A stretch of DNA of 64,000 nucleotides, from the NCBI RefSeq assembly GCF_002234535.1, contig NZ_CP022521.1, positions 6,542,718 to 6,606,717 of the forward strand. Direction: 5' to 3'. The notes under the pieces were generated by a model that saw only the letters and a program-made list of their open reading frames with translations, had not been told where the DNA came from and did not search any database. Below are positions 26,869-37,281 of this stretch, piece by piece (positions within the stretch are counted from its first letter, which is position 1; each line of letters opens with the position of its first letter). This DNA comes from Actinoalloteichus hoggarensis. Its GTDB lineage: Bacteria; Actinomycetota; Actinomycetes; Mycobacteriales; Pseudonocardiaceae. The position numbers and the translations under genes are program-made.

Positions 26869-26953
26869 CCACGTGCTCCTCGTCCGAAGTCCTGCTCGAG
26901 CTGATCGACAGTCGGCTCCGGAATCGCCGCGCGTATGCCACGGCCCCGTCGCC

Positions 26954-26967
26954 TGATAACGATTACA
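26954..26967. promoter_or_regulatory. candidate LacI-type half-symmetric site and -10 region
   Basis: TGATAACGATTACA is an imperfect palindrome with a central CG, as in LacI-family operators. Read on the minus strand it contains TGTAAT, a good -10 hexamer, with TTGTGT about 18 bases upstream as a possible -35. It lies about 86 bases before the regulator start. Confidence 0.4.
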
Positions 26968-26997
26968 GGGGATGGTTAATCGAATACACAAGCCCTA

Positions 26998-27025
26998 CCC
27001 GATACTTGACCGGTCAAGTATCGGG
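26998..27025. promoter_or_regulatory. perfect 28-bp palindrome, likely operator of the ribose operon
   Basis: CCCGATACTTGACC is followed with no spacer by its exact reverse complement. The centre is CG within TTGACCGGTCAA, the usual symmetry of LacI-family operators. It sits about 130 bases upstream of the rbsR start and is the strongest candidate for autoregulation of the ribose operon. Confidence 0.7.
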
Positions 27026-27188
27026 ACGTTTACCGCGCCAAGACCTCGCCGTCATATGTAGTTCGATCAGCGCTGTTCGATGGCACGGCGAGGGCACGTC
27101 CGGCCGTCGGCCGCGCCCCACCCCTTCGCCCTCTACGACGATCCAGGGCGGGCCTGACGTGATCTCCCTCGAGGAAGGTTGCATCGAT

Positions 27189-27491
27189 GTGACATGGAAC
27201 ACGCCATCGACGCCGAACTATCCGCCGGAGACGGGAGCCGGATCGGGATTCCCCGCGTCGATTCCTTCGACCGGTGCTCTTTCCGCCGTCGGCGGGCGAG
27301 CCTGGTCGGCGGTGCCGGTCGTGGAGCCCCCCGACGCGGTCGGCACCGTCCCTCGCCCCGCACCGGCGGAGCCACCGCGGCCGACGCGCCTTTCGCTGGA
27401 CGCGGTACGGCCGCGCGCGGAGCACGCGGATCGGCACGAACGTGCCAGCCCGCCCGCCCGCGCGGCGACCGGTGACAACCCGCAGCGTTAG
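27189..27491 (+). CDS. possible small proline-rich protein (doubtful)
   Basis: A 100-codon frame starting GTG, with a GGAAGG sequence about ten bases upstream. It reads as a Pro/Ala/Thr-rich product without hydrophobic core (TWNTPSTPNYPPETGAGSG at the start). By my count about 78% of its codons end in G or C, lower than neighbours, and both strands are open here. It would be convergent with the glutaredoxin-like gene. It may be nothing more than an intergenic shadow. The rest of the interval 26869-27505 holds the two palindromic sites and no other gene. Confidence 0.25.
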   Translation: MTWNTPSTPNYPPETGAGSGFPASIPSTGALSAVGGRAWSAVPVVEPPDAVGTVPRPAPAEPPRPTRLSLDAVRPRAEHADRHERASPPARAATGDNPQR

Positions 27492-27505
27492 GTCCCCGGG
27501 AGCTC

Positions 27506-27769
27506 CTACCCCTCGGGCAGCAGCTCCGGTGCCTGGTCGGCCACGGCCGCCAACACCTCCTTGCCGGACGGATTGACCATCCACCGCGATCCGACGTTCA
27601 CCGTCGGCACGGTCTCGTTACCGCCTGCCGCTGCCCGGACCGCGGCGGCGGCATCGGGGTCCTCCCAGATGTCTCGCTCGCGGAACGCCAGTCCCCGGCG
27701 CTGCAGGTCGGCCCGCAGCATCGTGCAGAACGGGCAGCCTGGACGGGTGTAGAAGACGACTTCGCTCAT
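27506..27769 (-). CDS. glutaredoxin-like protein (mycoredoxin type)
   Basis: An 87-residue thioredoxin-fold protein with the redox motif CPFC at about residues 12-15 (FYTRPGCPFC), a cis-Pro loop ETVPTVNVG near 53-61, and a short C-terminal helix. In actinobacteria, which use mycothiol, such proteins reduce mycothiol-mixed disulfides; the resolving Cys may be dispensable. It overlaps the stop of the MMPL transporter by 4 bases and is the second gene of that operon, an unusual pairing. The C-terminus is short and acidic. Confidence 0.88.
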   Translation of the reverse strand: MSEVVFYTRPGCPFCTMLRADLQRRGLAFRERDIWEDPDAAAAVRAAAGGNETVPTVNVGSRWMVNPSGKEVLAAVADQAPELLPEG

Positions 27770-29982
27770 GACGTAGAGGCTCCTCGATCCGTCGTCCGCC
27801 TGCCAGCGTCACCCGCCGACTCGTGATCACTCGGGACCGACTCGGCGTCGTCCTCGGGCTTCTCCACCTCGGAGAGGCCGACCCGTTCCTGCAGCCTGCG
27901 CAGGGAGCCGGGGGCCCACCAGACCGCGTCGCCGAAGAGCTTCATCACCGCGGGCACCAGCAGCATCCGGACGATCGTCGCGTCCAGGATCAAGGCGATG
28001 ATCATGCCGACGCCGATGAACCGCATCATCTGGATGCCGGAGAAGGCGAACGCGCCCGTCACCACGACCAGCAGCAGCGCGGCCGCGCTGATCACCCGGC
28101 CGGTCCGCACCAGCCCGGTGCGCACCGCCTCCTCGGTCGTGGCGCCGCCTGCCCGCGCCTCCACCATCCGGGAGAGCAGGAAGACCTCGTAGTCGGTGGA
28201 GAGGCCGAACACGATCGCGGCGATCAGGACGATGATCCCCGCCTCCATCGGCATCGGCGTGACTCCCAGCAGACCCGAGCCGTGGCCGTCGACGAACAGC
28301 CAGGTCAGCGTGCCGAAGGTCGCCGAGAGACTGAGGATGCTCATGATCACGGCCTTGATCGGCAGCAGCACCGACCCGAAGGCGAGGAAGATCAGGATCA
28401 GGGTGGCGCCGACGAGCAGCAACGCCATCCAGGGGAGCATCTCGGCCGTCGCGTCGAGGCTGTCCAGGTTCGCGGCGGTGATGCCGCCGACGAGCACCTC
28501 GGCGTCCGCGGGCGCGTCCAGCGCCCGGATGTCTCGCACGGCCTGATTGGCCAGGTCGCCGAAGGGATCGCCGTCTACCTGCGCCTCCAGCACGATGACT
28601 TCGTCCGAGGCGCCCGTCGGTGCGACGGAGTCGATGCTCGCCACCTCGCTCACCTCGGCGAGATAGCCGCCGACGGCGGCCTCGTCGGGAGCGGCGCCGT
28701 CGCCCTGGAGGACGATCTGAATACCGTCGCCGCCCATCTGCGGGAAGTCGGCCTTCAGCGCCTCGGTCGCGATGCGGGCGGGATCGTCGGCGGGCAGCAC
28801 CCGCTCGTCGGGCATCCCGAACTGGGCGTTGAGGAACGGGGAGCCGAGCAGCACCAGGCCTGCGATGATCGGCACCGCGATCAGGCCGGGCCGCTTCATC
28901 ACGCCGTCGGCCAGCCGCCGCCAGCCCTCCCCGGTCGACCGCTGCCGCCGACGAACCAGCCAGGGCAGCGAGAGCTTGTCGACCCGATGGCCGAGCAGGC
29001 CCAGCAGCGCGGGCAGCACGGTCAGCGACAACAGAGCGGCCAAGGCCACCGCGCTCATGCCGCCGTAGGCCAGAGAGCGCAGGAACTCCTGCGGGAACAG
29101 CATCAGGCCGGACAGGGCGATGACCAGCAGCACGGCGGAGAAGGCGACCGTGCGGCCTGCCGTCGCCACGCTGCGCCGTACCGCGGCGGCCGGGCCGCGA
29201 CCCGAGTCCATCTCCTCCCGAAAGCGGCCGACCACGAAGAGCCCGTAGTCGATCGCCAGTCCGAGTCCGAGCATGCTGGCGACGTTGACCGCGAAGACGT
29301 TGACCGTGGTGAACAGCGCGATCAGATGGAGTAACCCCAGCGCCCCGAAGACGGCGAGGCCGCCGACCACCACGGGCAGCGAGGCCGCGACCACTCCGCC
29401 GAAGATGACGATCAGAAGGAGGAGCACGATCGGCAGCGACACGATCTCGGCGGCGATCAGATCCTGCTCGGCGCGATGGCCGATGGCGTGCTCAGCGACG
29501 ACGCCGCCCGCGACCTGCGTCGAGACCTCGTCGACGATCAGATCTTCCGCGATCTCCTCGTAGGCCGTCAGCTTCTCGTCGTCGTCCTCGCCGACCAGCC
29601 CGATCACCGCGAGCCCCACGGTGCCGTCGTCGGAGACGAACTGCGGCATTCCCGTGTGCCAGTAGGAGACCGCGCTCTCGACCTGTTCCGAGGGCAGGTC
29701 CGCGAGGTTCTCCATGATCGCGGCCGCGACCTCGGGGTCGTCCAGCGACCGGCCCTCCGAGGGGCGGTACATCACCACGACGTCGCCGGCCTGGCCCTCC
29801 AGCGCGCCCGCGGCCACCGCCGCGGCGGCAGAGGCTTCGCTGTTGGGGTCGTCGTAGCCGCCTTGGGTCAGGCGGTCGAAGACCCCGATTCCCCAGAAGC
29901 CGCCGAGGATCGTGATCACGAGCGTCGAGATGAGCACGGTCCACCGAGCACGGTGTACCGCGGCCCCCCATCTGGCGAACAC
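27766..29982 (-). CDS. MMPL-family RND transporter
   Basis: A 738-residue membrane pump. It has the RND layout: one helix (about 15-35), an extracytoplasmic domain of about 130 residues, five helices, a cytoplasmic loop around 340, a helix at 366-385, a second extracytoplasmic domain, and a final five-helix bundle. Proton-relay motifs are GLAIDYGLFVVGRFREE in the first bundle and FGLSTDYEVFLLSRMVE in the second. The acidic, Ser-rich C-terminal tail has about 45 residues. MMPL proteins export lipids or hydrophobic compounds; the cargo is unknown. It is divergent from a TetR gene 142 bases away, its probable repressor. Confidence 0.92.
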   Translation of the reverse strand: MFARWGAAVHRARWTVLISTLVITILGGFWGIGVFDRLTQGGYDDPNSEASAAAAVAAGALEGQAGDVVVMYRPSEGRSLDDPEVAAAIMENLADLPSEQVESAVSYWHTGMPQFVSDDGTVGLAVIGLVGEDDDEKLTAYEEIAEDLIVDEVSTQVAGGVVAEHAIGHRAEQDLIAAEIVSLPIVLLLLIVIFGGVVAASLPVVVGGLAVFGALGLLHLIALFTTVNVFAVNVASMLGLGLAIDYGLFVVGRFREEMDSGRGPAAAVRRSVATAGRTVAFSAVLLVIALSGLMLFPQEFLRSLAYGGMSAVALAALLSLTVLPALLGLLGHRVDKLSLPWLVRRRQRSTGEGWRRLADGVMKRPGLIAVPIIAGLVLLGSPFLNAQFGMPDERVLPADDPARIATEALKADFPQMGGDGIQIVLQGDGAAPDEAAVGGYLAEVSEVASIDSVAPTGASDEVIVLEAQVDGDPFGDLANQAVRDIRALDAPADAEVLVGGITAANLDSLDATAEMLPWMALLLVGATLILIFLAFGSVLLPIKAVIMSILSLSATFGTLTWLFVDGHGSGLLGVTPMPMEAGIIVLIAAIVFGLSTDYEVFLLSRMVEARAGGATTEEAVRTGLVRTGRVISAAALLLVVVTGAFAFSGIQMMRFIGVGMIIALILDATIVRMLLVPAVMKLFGDAVWWAPGSLRRLQERVGLSEVEKPEDDAESVPSDHESAGDAGRRTTDRGASTS

Positions 29983-30090
29983 CGGGTCGGCCTCCAGATC
30001 TTGGTCACAGGCGACGGCCTGGCTAGGTTGTGTGAACGATGTGAACCGAGGTGAATAACTCTCACCCGCAGCGGGTTACTGTACGAGCCG

Positions 30091-30105
30091 GTAAACGGCG
30101 TTTAC
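30091..30105. promoter_or_regulatory. palindrome between MMPL and TetR genes
   Basis: GTAAACG and CGTTTAC flank a single central G. The site is 19 bases upstream of the TetR start codon and about 109 bases from the MMPL start. It is the best candidate operator for the TetR protein. Three GTGAA words at 30032, 30041 and 30051, spaced about one helical turn, lie closer to the MMPL gene. Confidence 0.55.
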
Positions 30106-30124
30106 AACCTCTGAAGAGGGATGC

Positions 30125-30853
30125 ATGACAGAGATCACTCGCCGAGAACGACTACGCGCAGCGACAGAGTTGGAGATTCGGGAGCATGCACGTCAGCTAC
30201 TAGTGGAACAAGGTCAGCACTCGGTAACTCTCCGCGCCATCGCTCGCGAACTCGGAGTGACAGCCCCCGCGCTCTACCGCTACTACGACTCCAGGGAGGA
30301 CCTGCTACGCCACGTCGGCGACGACATCTGCATGCGGCTGGCGGCGGAACTGACCTCGGCGACGGCGGAACTCGACGAGTCGGACGTGTCCGGTCGGGTC
30401 TTCGCCGTGTGCAGGCGGCTGCGCACCTGGGCACTGGACCATCCCCACGAGTTCGAACTCGTCTTCGCGTCCCGTGACGTCCGCAACCTGCCGGGGCAGG
30501 ACAATCCGCTTCCGGACCGGTTCGCGCAGATCTTCCTCGTACTGCTCGGCGACATCCTGGCCAAGGACATGCCGATGCCCGAGACCGAGGACTTCCCACC
30601 CGATCTGGAGGCGGACCTCACGGCCGCCCGCGACGCGCTGATCGCCAACATGTCGTCACTCGACATCACCTTGCCGCCGCAGTTGCTCCAACTCGAGGCG
30701 CTGCACTCCTTGCTGCGCTGGTGGGTCCGGGTGTACGGCCACATCGCCCTCGAGGTGTTCGGCCGGTTCCCCTTCGACGTGCGCAACGCGGAGCGGCTCT
30801 ACGAGGCGATGCTGACCGAGCTCGCCGAAGACACGGGCGTCTGCGGCCACTGA
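30125..30853 (+). CDS. TetR-family repressor
   Basis: A 242-residue regulator. The N-terminal helix-turn-helix is complete (LRAIARELGVTAPALYRYYD, residues about 39-58). The C-terminal ligand domain contains LEALHSLLRWWVRVYGHIAL, typical of the WHG/TetR_C_13 type. An AGAGGG ribosome-binding site precedes the ATG. Divergence from the MMPL-glutaredoxin operon and the palindrome at 30091 suggest it represses both that operon and itself, released by a compound the pump exports. This is inference from layout. Confidence 0.9.
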   Translation: MTEITRRERLRAATELEIREHARQLLVEQGQHSVTLRAIARELGVTAPALYRYYDSREDLLRHVGDDICMRLAAELTSATAELDESDVSGRVFAVCRRLRTWALDHPHEFELVFASRDVRNLPGQDNPLPDRFAQIFLVLLGDILAKDMPMPETEDFPPDLEADLTAARDALIANMSSLDITLPPQLLQLEALHSLLRWWVRVYGHIALEVFGRFPFDVRNAERLYEAMLTELAEDTGVCGH

Positions 30854-31346
30854 GCCGCCGAGCCCGACGGACCGTCCCGGCCTGCCGTGCTCACACCGCC
30901 GCGGTCGGCGGGGCCGCCGTGATCGAACCTGGTGCATGATCCGCGGTTCGCCCGTCTGCCTCTCGACCGCGTGACCACCCGAGCCGATTCCGGGGCGACG
31001 CCGATCGTCCGGCCGGCAAGAGGCGGGTCCGGCTTCGACGACGTGCGAGTCCGACGAGCCCGGTAGGCCGCGGCGATGACGAGCCCGGGCGGGTCTCCGC
31101 GTGGCTCGCGCGCCTCCCGCCCCTCGCGATCCGGCGCCACGCACGAACGACCGGGTGCCGCGTCGGTCGACAGCAGTGCCGCGAGACGAGACCGCGGCGG
31201 ATTCCGCCGCACCGCGGGCGCGATCGGCGTTCCCTCCGAGGAGATGACGCTCGGCGATCTCGTCGGCGCCGGCCCGCACGCGGACGAGGCGAACGCCGCG
31301 ACGACCGACCGTGTCCCCCGACGCGGCCCGACACATTCGGAACCGA

Positions 31347-31362
31347 TGTTTCACGTGAAACA
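31347..31362. promoter_or_regulatory. parS site, perfect consensus
   Basis: TGTTTCACGTGAAACA matches the bacterial ParB-binding consensus exactly, and symmetry extends to 22 bp (31344-31365). It is about 26 kb from parAB, in the 581-base gap between the TetR gene and leuS. Apart from this site and the leuS terminator the gap 30854-31434 shows no gene. Confidence 0.93.
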
Positions 31363-31397
31363 TCGATCTACGCAGGCCAGCGCGCCTACGAGTCGCT

Positions 31398-31430
31398 CGC
31401 CGGGTCGGCACGCTCGGCGCCGACCCGGCG
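31398..31430 (-). terminator. leuS terminator hairpin
   Basis: A perfect 12-bp stem (CGCCGGGTCGGC with its complement) and a 9-base loop, four bases beyond the leuS stop codon in the direction of transcription. There is no T-tract. Confidence 0.7.
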
Positions 31431-31434
31431 GGGC

Positions 31435-34326
<2,892 letters not shown>

Positions 34327-34386
34327 GGGTCCGTTCCTTCCTCTTGGTCGCCCCGGCAGCCACGTGTGCGCCCCGAACAAGACGAA

Positions 34387-34450
34387 ACCCCTCCGCCCAG
34401 ATGGGACGAGAGGGGCTGCCGCGTCGACCCTTCCTAGCTGGTCAACGCGG
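34387..34450 (-). promoter_or_regulatory. leuS transcription attenuator (pause and terminator hairpins)
   Basis: On the minus strand, CCGCGTTGACC (34450-34440) pairs with GGTCGACGCGG (34429-34419) across a 10-base loop. The 5' arm overlaps the end of the leader peptide frame. Downstream, CCCCTC (34415-34410) pairs with GAGGGG (34393-34388) around an inner CCC-ATCT-GGG helix, followed by TTTCGTCTTGTT, a terminator. A weaker alternative pairing of AGGAAGGG in the first loop with the terminator 5' arm could act as antiterminator. Such a leader would let leuS transcription rise when charged Leu-tRNA is short. Confidence 0.8.
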
Positions 34451-34480
34451 CGTACTAAGGAGCAGGCGACCCGTGCTCAT
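34442..34480 (-). CDS. leucine leader peptide of leuS ([12 protein letters not shown])
   Basis: A 12-codon frame plus TGA. Three consecutive leucine codons, all different (CTG, CTC, CTT), lie at positions 6-8. The ATG is exactly six bases after a TATGCT -10 hexamer, so the transcript is probably leaderless. A ribosome stalled at the Leu codons would cover the 5' arm of the first hairpin. No other gene fits this interval. Confidence 0.78.
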   Translation of the reverse strand: MSTGRLLLSTPR

Positions 34481-34486
34481 CACCCA

Positions 34487-34514
34487 AGCATACCGGGGCC
34501 GCCCCTCCCGTCGA
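34487..34514 (-). promoter_or_regulatory. promoter of the leuS leader
   Basis: On the minus strand, TCGACG (34514-34509), a 16-base spacer and TATGCT (34492-34487), then six bases to the leader-peptide ATG at 34480. Confidence 0.55.
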
Positions 34515-34602
34515 CGAGGTATGTCGGTCGCCCGCGGTCCCGCCCTCGTGACGGCGACCACGGCATGGTGAGGGTGACCTGTGGCCTGCTCCGATCAGCG
34601 CT

Positions 34603-34617
34603 TACCCTGCTTGAGTG
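34603..34617 (+). promoter_or_regulatory. leaderless-type -10 element before the SdpI-like gene
   Basis: TACCCT at 34603-34608, six bases, then the GTG start at 34615. Confidence 0.5.
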
Positions 34618-35112
34618 ACGAATGCGGAGTCCATCCACGGGTCGGTCCAGGGGGCCGTCCGAGAGTTCGCGCAGGCGACCACGGGCGAGGCGAGCTCGCT
34701 GCCGTTCCCGGTCGCCGTCGTGCTGGCCGCGGTGCTCCTGCCGGCGGGCGCGGCACTGCTGGTCATCGGCTGGCGTGGGCTGCGGGAGACGTTGCCCAGG
34801 AACCGTTTCGCCGGAGTCCGGACCGAGGCGACGCTGCGCAGCGATGAGGCCTTCCGCGTCGGCAACCGCGCCGCCGGCCTGCCGACGCTGGTGTCCGGCG
34901 TGATCGGTGTGCTGACCGCCGCGGGCGTCCTCGGGCTGTCCGGGCCCGCGCAGTGGCTGGCCCTCGGCGTCGGAGTCCTCGGCCTGATCGGGCTGACCGT
35001 CGCGGGCGGCGTGCTCGGCACCAGGGCCGCCGCGACGGTCAAGGAGAAGCCCGCGCGCACCCTCGGCTGTGCGGGCCAGTGCTGTGGAAACGGCGTCTGC
35101 GGCATCGCCTGA
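34615..35112 (+). CDS. SdpI-family membrane protein
   Basis: A 165-residue membrane protein. Helices lie at about 31-52, 88-108 and 112-135. The SdpI-family cytoplasmic motif is visible between the first two (NRFAGVRTEATLRSDEAF, with the R-T and the later W/F position). Bacillus SdpI gives immunity to the SdpC toxin and signals to a repressor; most actinobacterial members have no known toxin partner and none is seen here. The cytosolic C-terminus ends in a Cys-rich tail (CAGQCCGNGVC), unusual for the family and possibly metal- or thiol-reactive. It is divergent from leuS. Confidence 0.82.
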   Translation: MTNAESIHGSVQGAVREFAQATTGEASSLPFPVAVVLAAVLLPAGAALLVIGWRGLRETLPRNRFAGVRTEATLRSDEAFRVGNRAAGLPTLVSGVIGVLTAAGVLGLSGPAQWLALGVGVLGLIGLTVAGGVLGTRAAATVKEKPARTLGCAGQCCGNGVCGIA

Positions 35113-35430
35113 GCGTCGGCCGCGCAGCCGACCGGCGGAGCGGTACGCCGCCCGACGCGTCGGACCCGCGCGGAAGATCGCGGGTGGCAGGTCGCGCATG
35201 GCGGAGCCGACCCGCGCCGTGCGCGCGAGGAGACGCGCCGCAGGCATGCCCCAGGAGGCGGATGCCGTCGTCTCGCGGCGACGATTCATTCTCCGCGTGC
35301 CGGCTCCTCCTCCGCAGGCCTGGTCGGCGGGAGCGTACGGACGCGGTCGGTCGCCGATCACGGATTCGGCGGACACCGACGGCCGTCGCACCCGCCGGTA
35401 TTCGTCTCGGCGATGCCCGTCGACCCGCGG

Positions 35431-35930
35431 TCAGCTCTGCGACGTCAACGTCCGCATCGCCAAGCCCGCGACGGTCGCCGCCTTCTCGCGAACCACGTCG
35501 GGTGGTCCCTCGACGCTGTCGTCCCCGTACTGGACCGTCAGCCCTCGGCGGGCTCGAGGTCGACGATGCAGCTCAAGTCGCCGCCCATCAGCCTGCTCTC
35601 CACGGCGGGGGAAGCCCAGGACCTCGATCTCCCGTGTCTGCGAATTCGGCGATCCGAGGTACCGGGCGAAGTCCACGAAGGTCGAGACGCCCAGTACGTA
35701 GGAGGACGACGGATCGCCCAGGAAGCTGCCGTATCGGCAGCCGCCCTCGTAGCCCTCGCCGACGTCGGCCTCGAAGCCCGGCGGGGTCCGAACGCCGCCC
35801 CGTCGGAGAAGAGGGCGGCGGCCGTCTCCGCCGCGACGTCGGTGGTCAGCGCCGACCATCGGCCGCCGTTCAGGACCGCGGCGCCGAGTGCCCGGCGGTG
35901 ATCCCACGCCATTCCAGCCCACCCGGCTCA
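35431..35930 (-). pseudogene. frameshifted DUF3558-like lipoprotein remnant
   Basis: On the minus strand three stretches in two frames join into one plausible protein C-terminus: GYEGGCRYGSFLGD through VSTFVDFARYLG to EVLGFP (frame A), then PAVESRLMGGDLSCIVDLEP (frame B), then LTVQYGDDSVEGPPDVV to the end in frame A again. The pattern (Cys with aromatic residue, G-pAV, C-x-V, then a helix ending AxxVAGLAMRTL) resembles DUF3558 proteins. The frame changes at a run of five C (about 35613) and returns at GAGGGCTGA (about 35548). Upstream, frame B gives WSALTTDVAAETAAALF, implying a third shift; no start or lipobox survives. Flanking DNA (35113-35430 and 35931-36280) shows no gene. Confidence 0.5.
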
Positions 35931-36280
35931 ACACGGCCCGCGGTGGCGGCTCGGACTCGGCCATCACCGTGCGCGGTGCCTGCATCGCGCACGGTGCCCC
36001 TTGCCCCTGGTCGCGCCCACCTCGCCCCGTCCCTGCCGCATCCAGGCATGTCTCTCCGCCAGAATGAAAGCCTCGAATCGATTACATCGGGGCATCACCG
36101 ACCGCCCCCACGCGCGTCGTCACCGCTATCCCTGAGCGCTCCCCCGACCACTCGGAGTATCGATCCGGCGGATTCTCGGGCACTGTTCGCGAGAATCGAC
36201 AGGCGGCAGGGAAGTAGTCGCCGAGGAAACCATTCCCGACCGGACAAGGACTGCCAGAAAATCCAAAGGATGTTCATGAA

Positions 36281-36853
36281 CTAATTGCGTCGTAGGTCGA
36301 GCGGGTGCGTCGCCAGTAATGCCAGCGGCAATGGCTGCCTGCGCAACACCAGTCCCCATAGATCCGTACCCGGCGGGCACAGCACGTCATCCGGCAGCGC
36401 GGGGACGACGAACCAGTCGCCACGCTCGATCTCCCCGGCCAGCTGTCGCCGATCCCAACCCGAATAGCCGACGAACACCCGGAGTCCGCGAAGCCTCGGC
36501 GCCAACAGCTCCGGATCGGTGTCCAAGGCGATGATGGCGACGGGTTTATGCACGCCGACCACTCCGGTCAGCTCGGCCGTGTCGACTCCCGTGCGGAGGG
36601 CGGCCAGACACAACGCCACCTTCTGCTCGACCGGGCCGCCGACGAAGACGGCCTGCGGACTGCTGACATACGGACCCCATTCGGGCAGCACGTCCTCCAC
36701 CGCGGTCTCGCCAGGCCTGTTGAGGATTACTCCGAGCGTCCCCTCATCACGGTGCTCGATGATGTAGACCACCGTGCGACGAAAATTGGGGTCAGCCAGC
36801 CCAGGCGACGCCACCAGCAGGCTGCCCGGTCCCACCTCGACGTCGGGTTGCAC
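36281..36853 (-). CDS. YqgE/AlgH family protein
   Basis: A 190-residue cytosolic protein of the DUF179 family. Family blocks are present: GSLLVASPGLADPNFRRTVV near residues 8-27, GTLGVILNRP near 38-47, the GGPVEQ loop near 70, and RVFVGYSGWDRRQLAGEI near 143-160. The start is GTG. The biochemical role is unsettled; links to alginate or stress regulators were proposed in Pseudomonas. It lies alone between the pseudogene and the DxDxDG protein, as Rv0038-type homologues do not, so no operon context helps. Confidence 0.92.
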   Translation of the reverse strand: MQPDVEVGPGSLLVASPGLADPNFRRTVVYIIEHRDEGTLGVILNRPGETAVEDVLPEWGPYVSSPQAVFVGGPVEQKVALCLAALRTGVDTAELTGVVGVHKPVAIIALDTDPELLAPRLRGLRVFVGYSGWDRRQLAGEIERGDWFVVPALPDDVLCPPGTDLWGLVLRRQPLPLALLATHPLDLRRN

Positions 36854-37281
36854 GCCGACATGATCCCACCCTCACCCGCCTTCTGATCCGCGACCGGTCG
36901 AAGCGGAGTCCACCCTTGACCGCGTCGCCGCCTCCCGCGATTCCCACTCGGGCCGCCCGACACCGCGATGAACCGCGACCTGCGGGTCTCGACCTGCGTC
37001 GACGCGGCAGCGACCGACTCCGCCGGACTGTCTCCGCCGGGGCCGATCCGCTGCGAGTGGCTTCACAGGGGGCGGACGCAGCAGACACCAGCCCGGGAAG
37101 CCACACGGGACCCGACCATGGCATCGGCGGCATCGGCGGCCGCTTCCGGCGGGACGAGTCCGGAGGCATCCCGGCTCGGACGTCTCAGTGGGTGGCCTCG
37201 CAGGCGAACGGATGACCACGAACTCGCCGGGGACGTCCGGGGAGTCCGCGATCGGGCGTGGATCAAGCCGCGAGCGGGTCG
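36854..37281. other. 428-base gap, nothing recognised
   Basis: Between the yqgE-like gene and the DxDxDG protein gene, both on the minus strand. Open frames are Arg-rich shadows. No palindrome or promoter pair stands out. Confidence 0.45.

Noticed and set aside
30854..31434. Possible genes between tetR and leuS
   Set aside because: All frames are Arg-rich shadows without ribosome-binding sites or motifs.
34387..34480. T-box riboswitch for leuS
   Set aside because: No T-box signature or specifier loop; the leader-peptide attenuator explains the structure.
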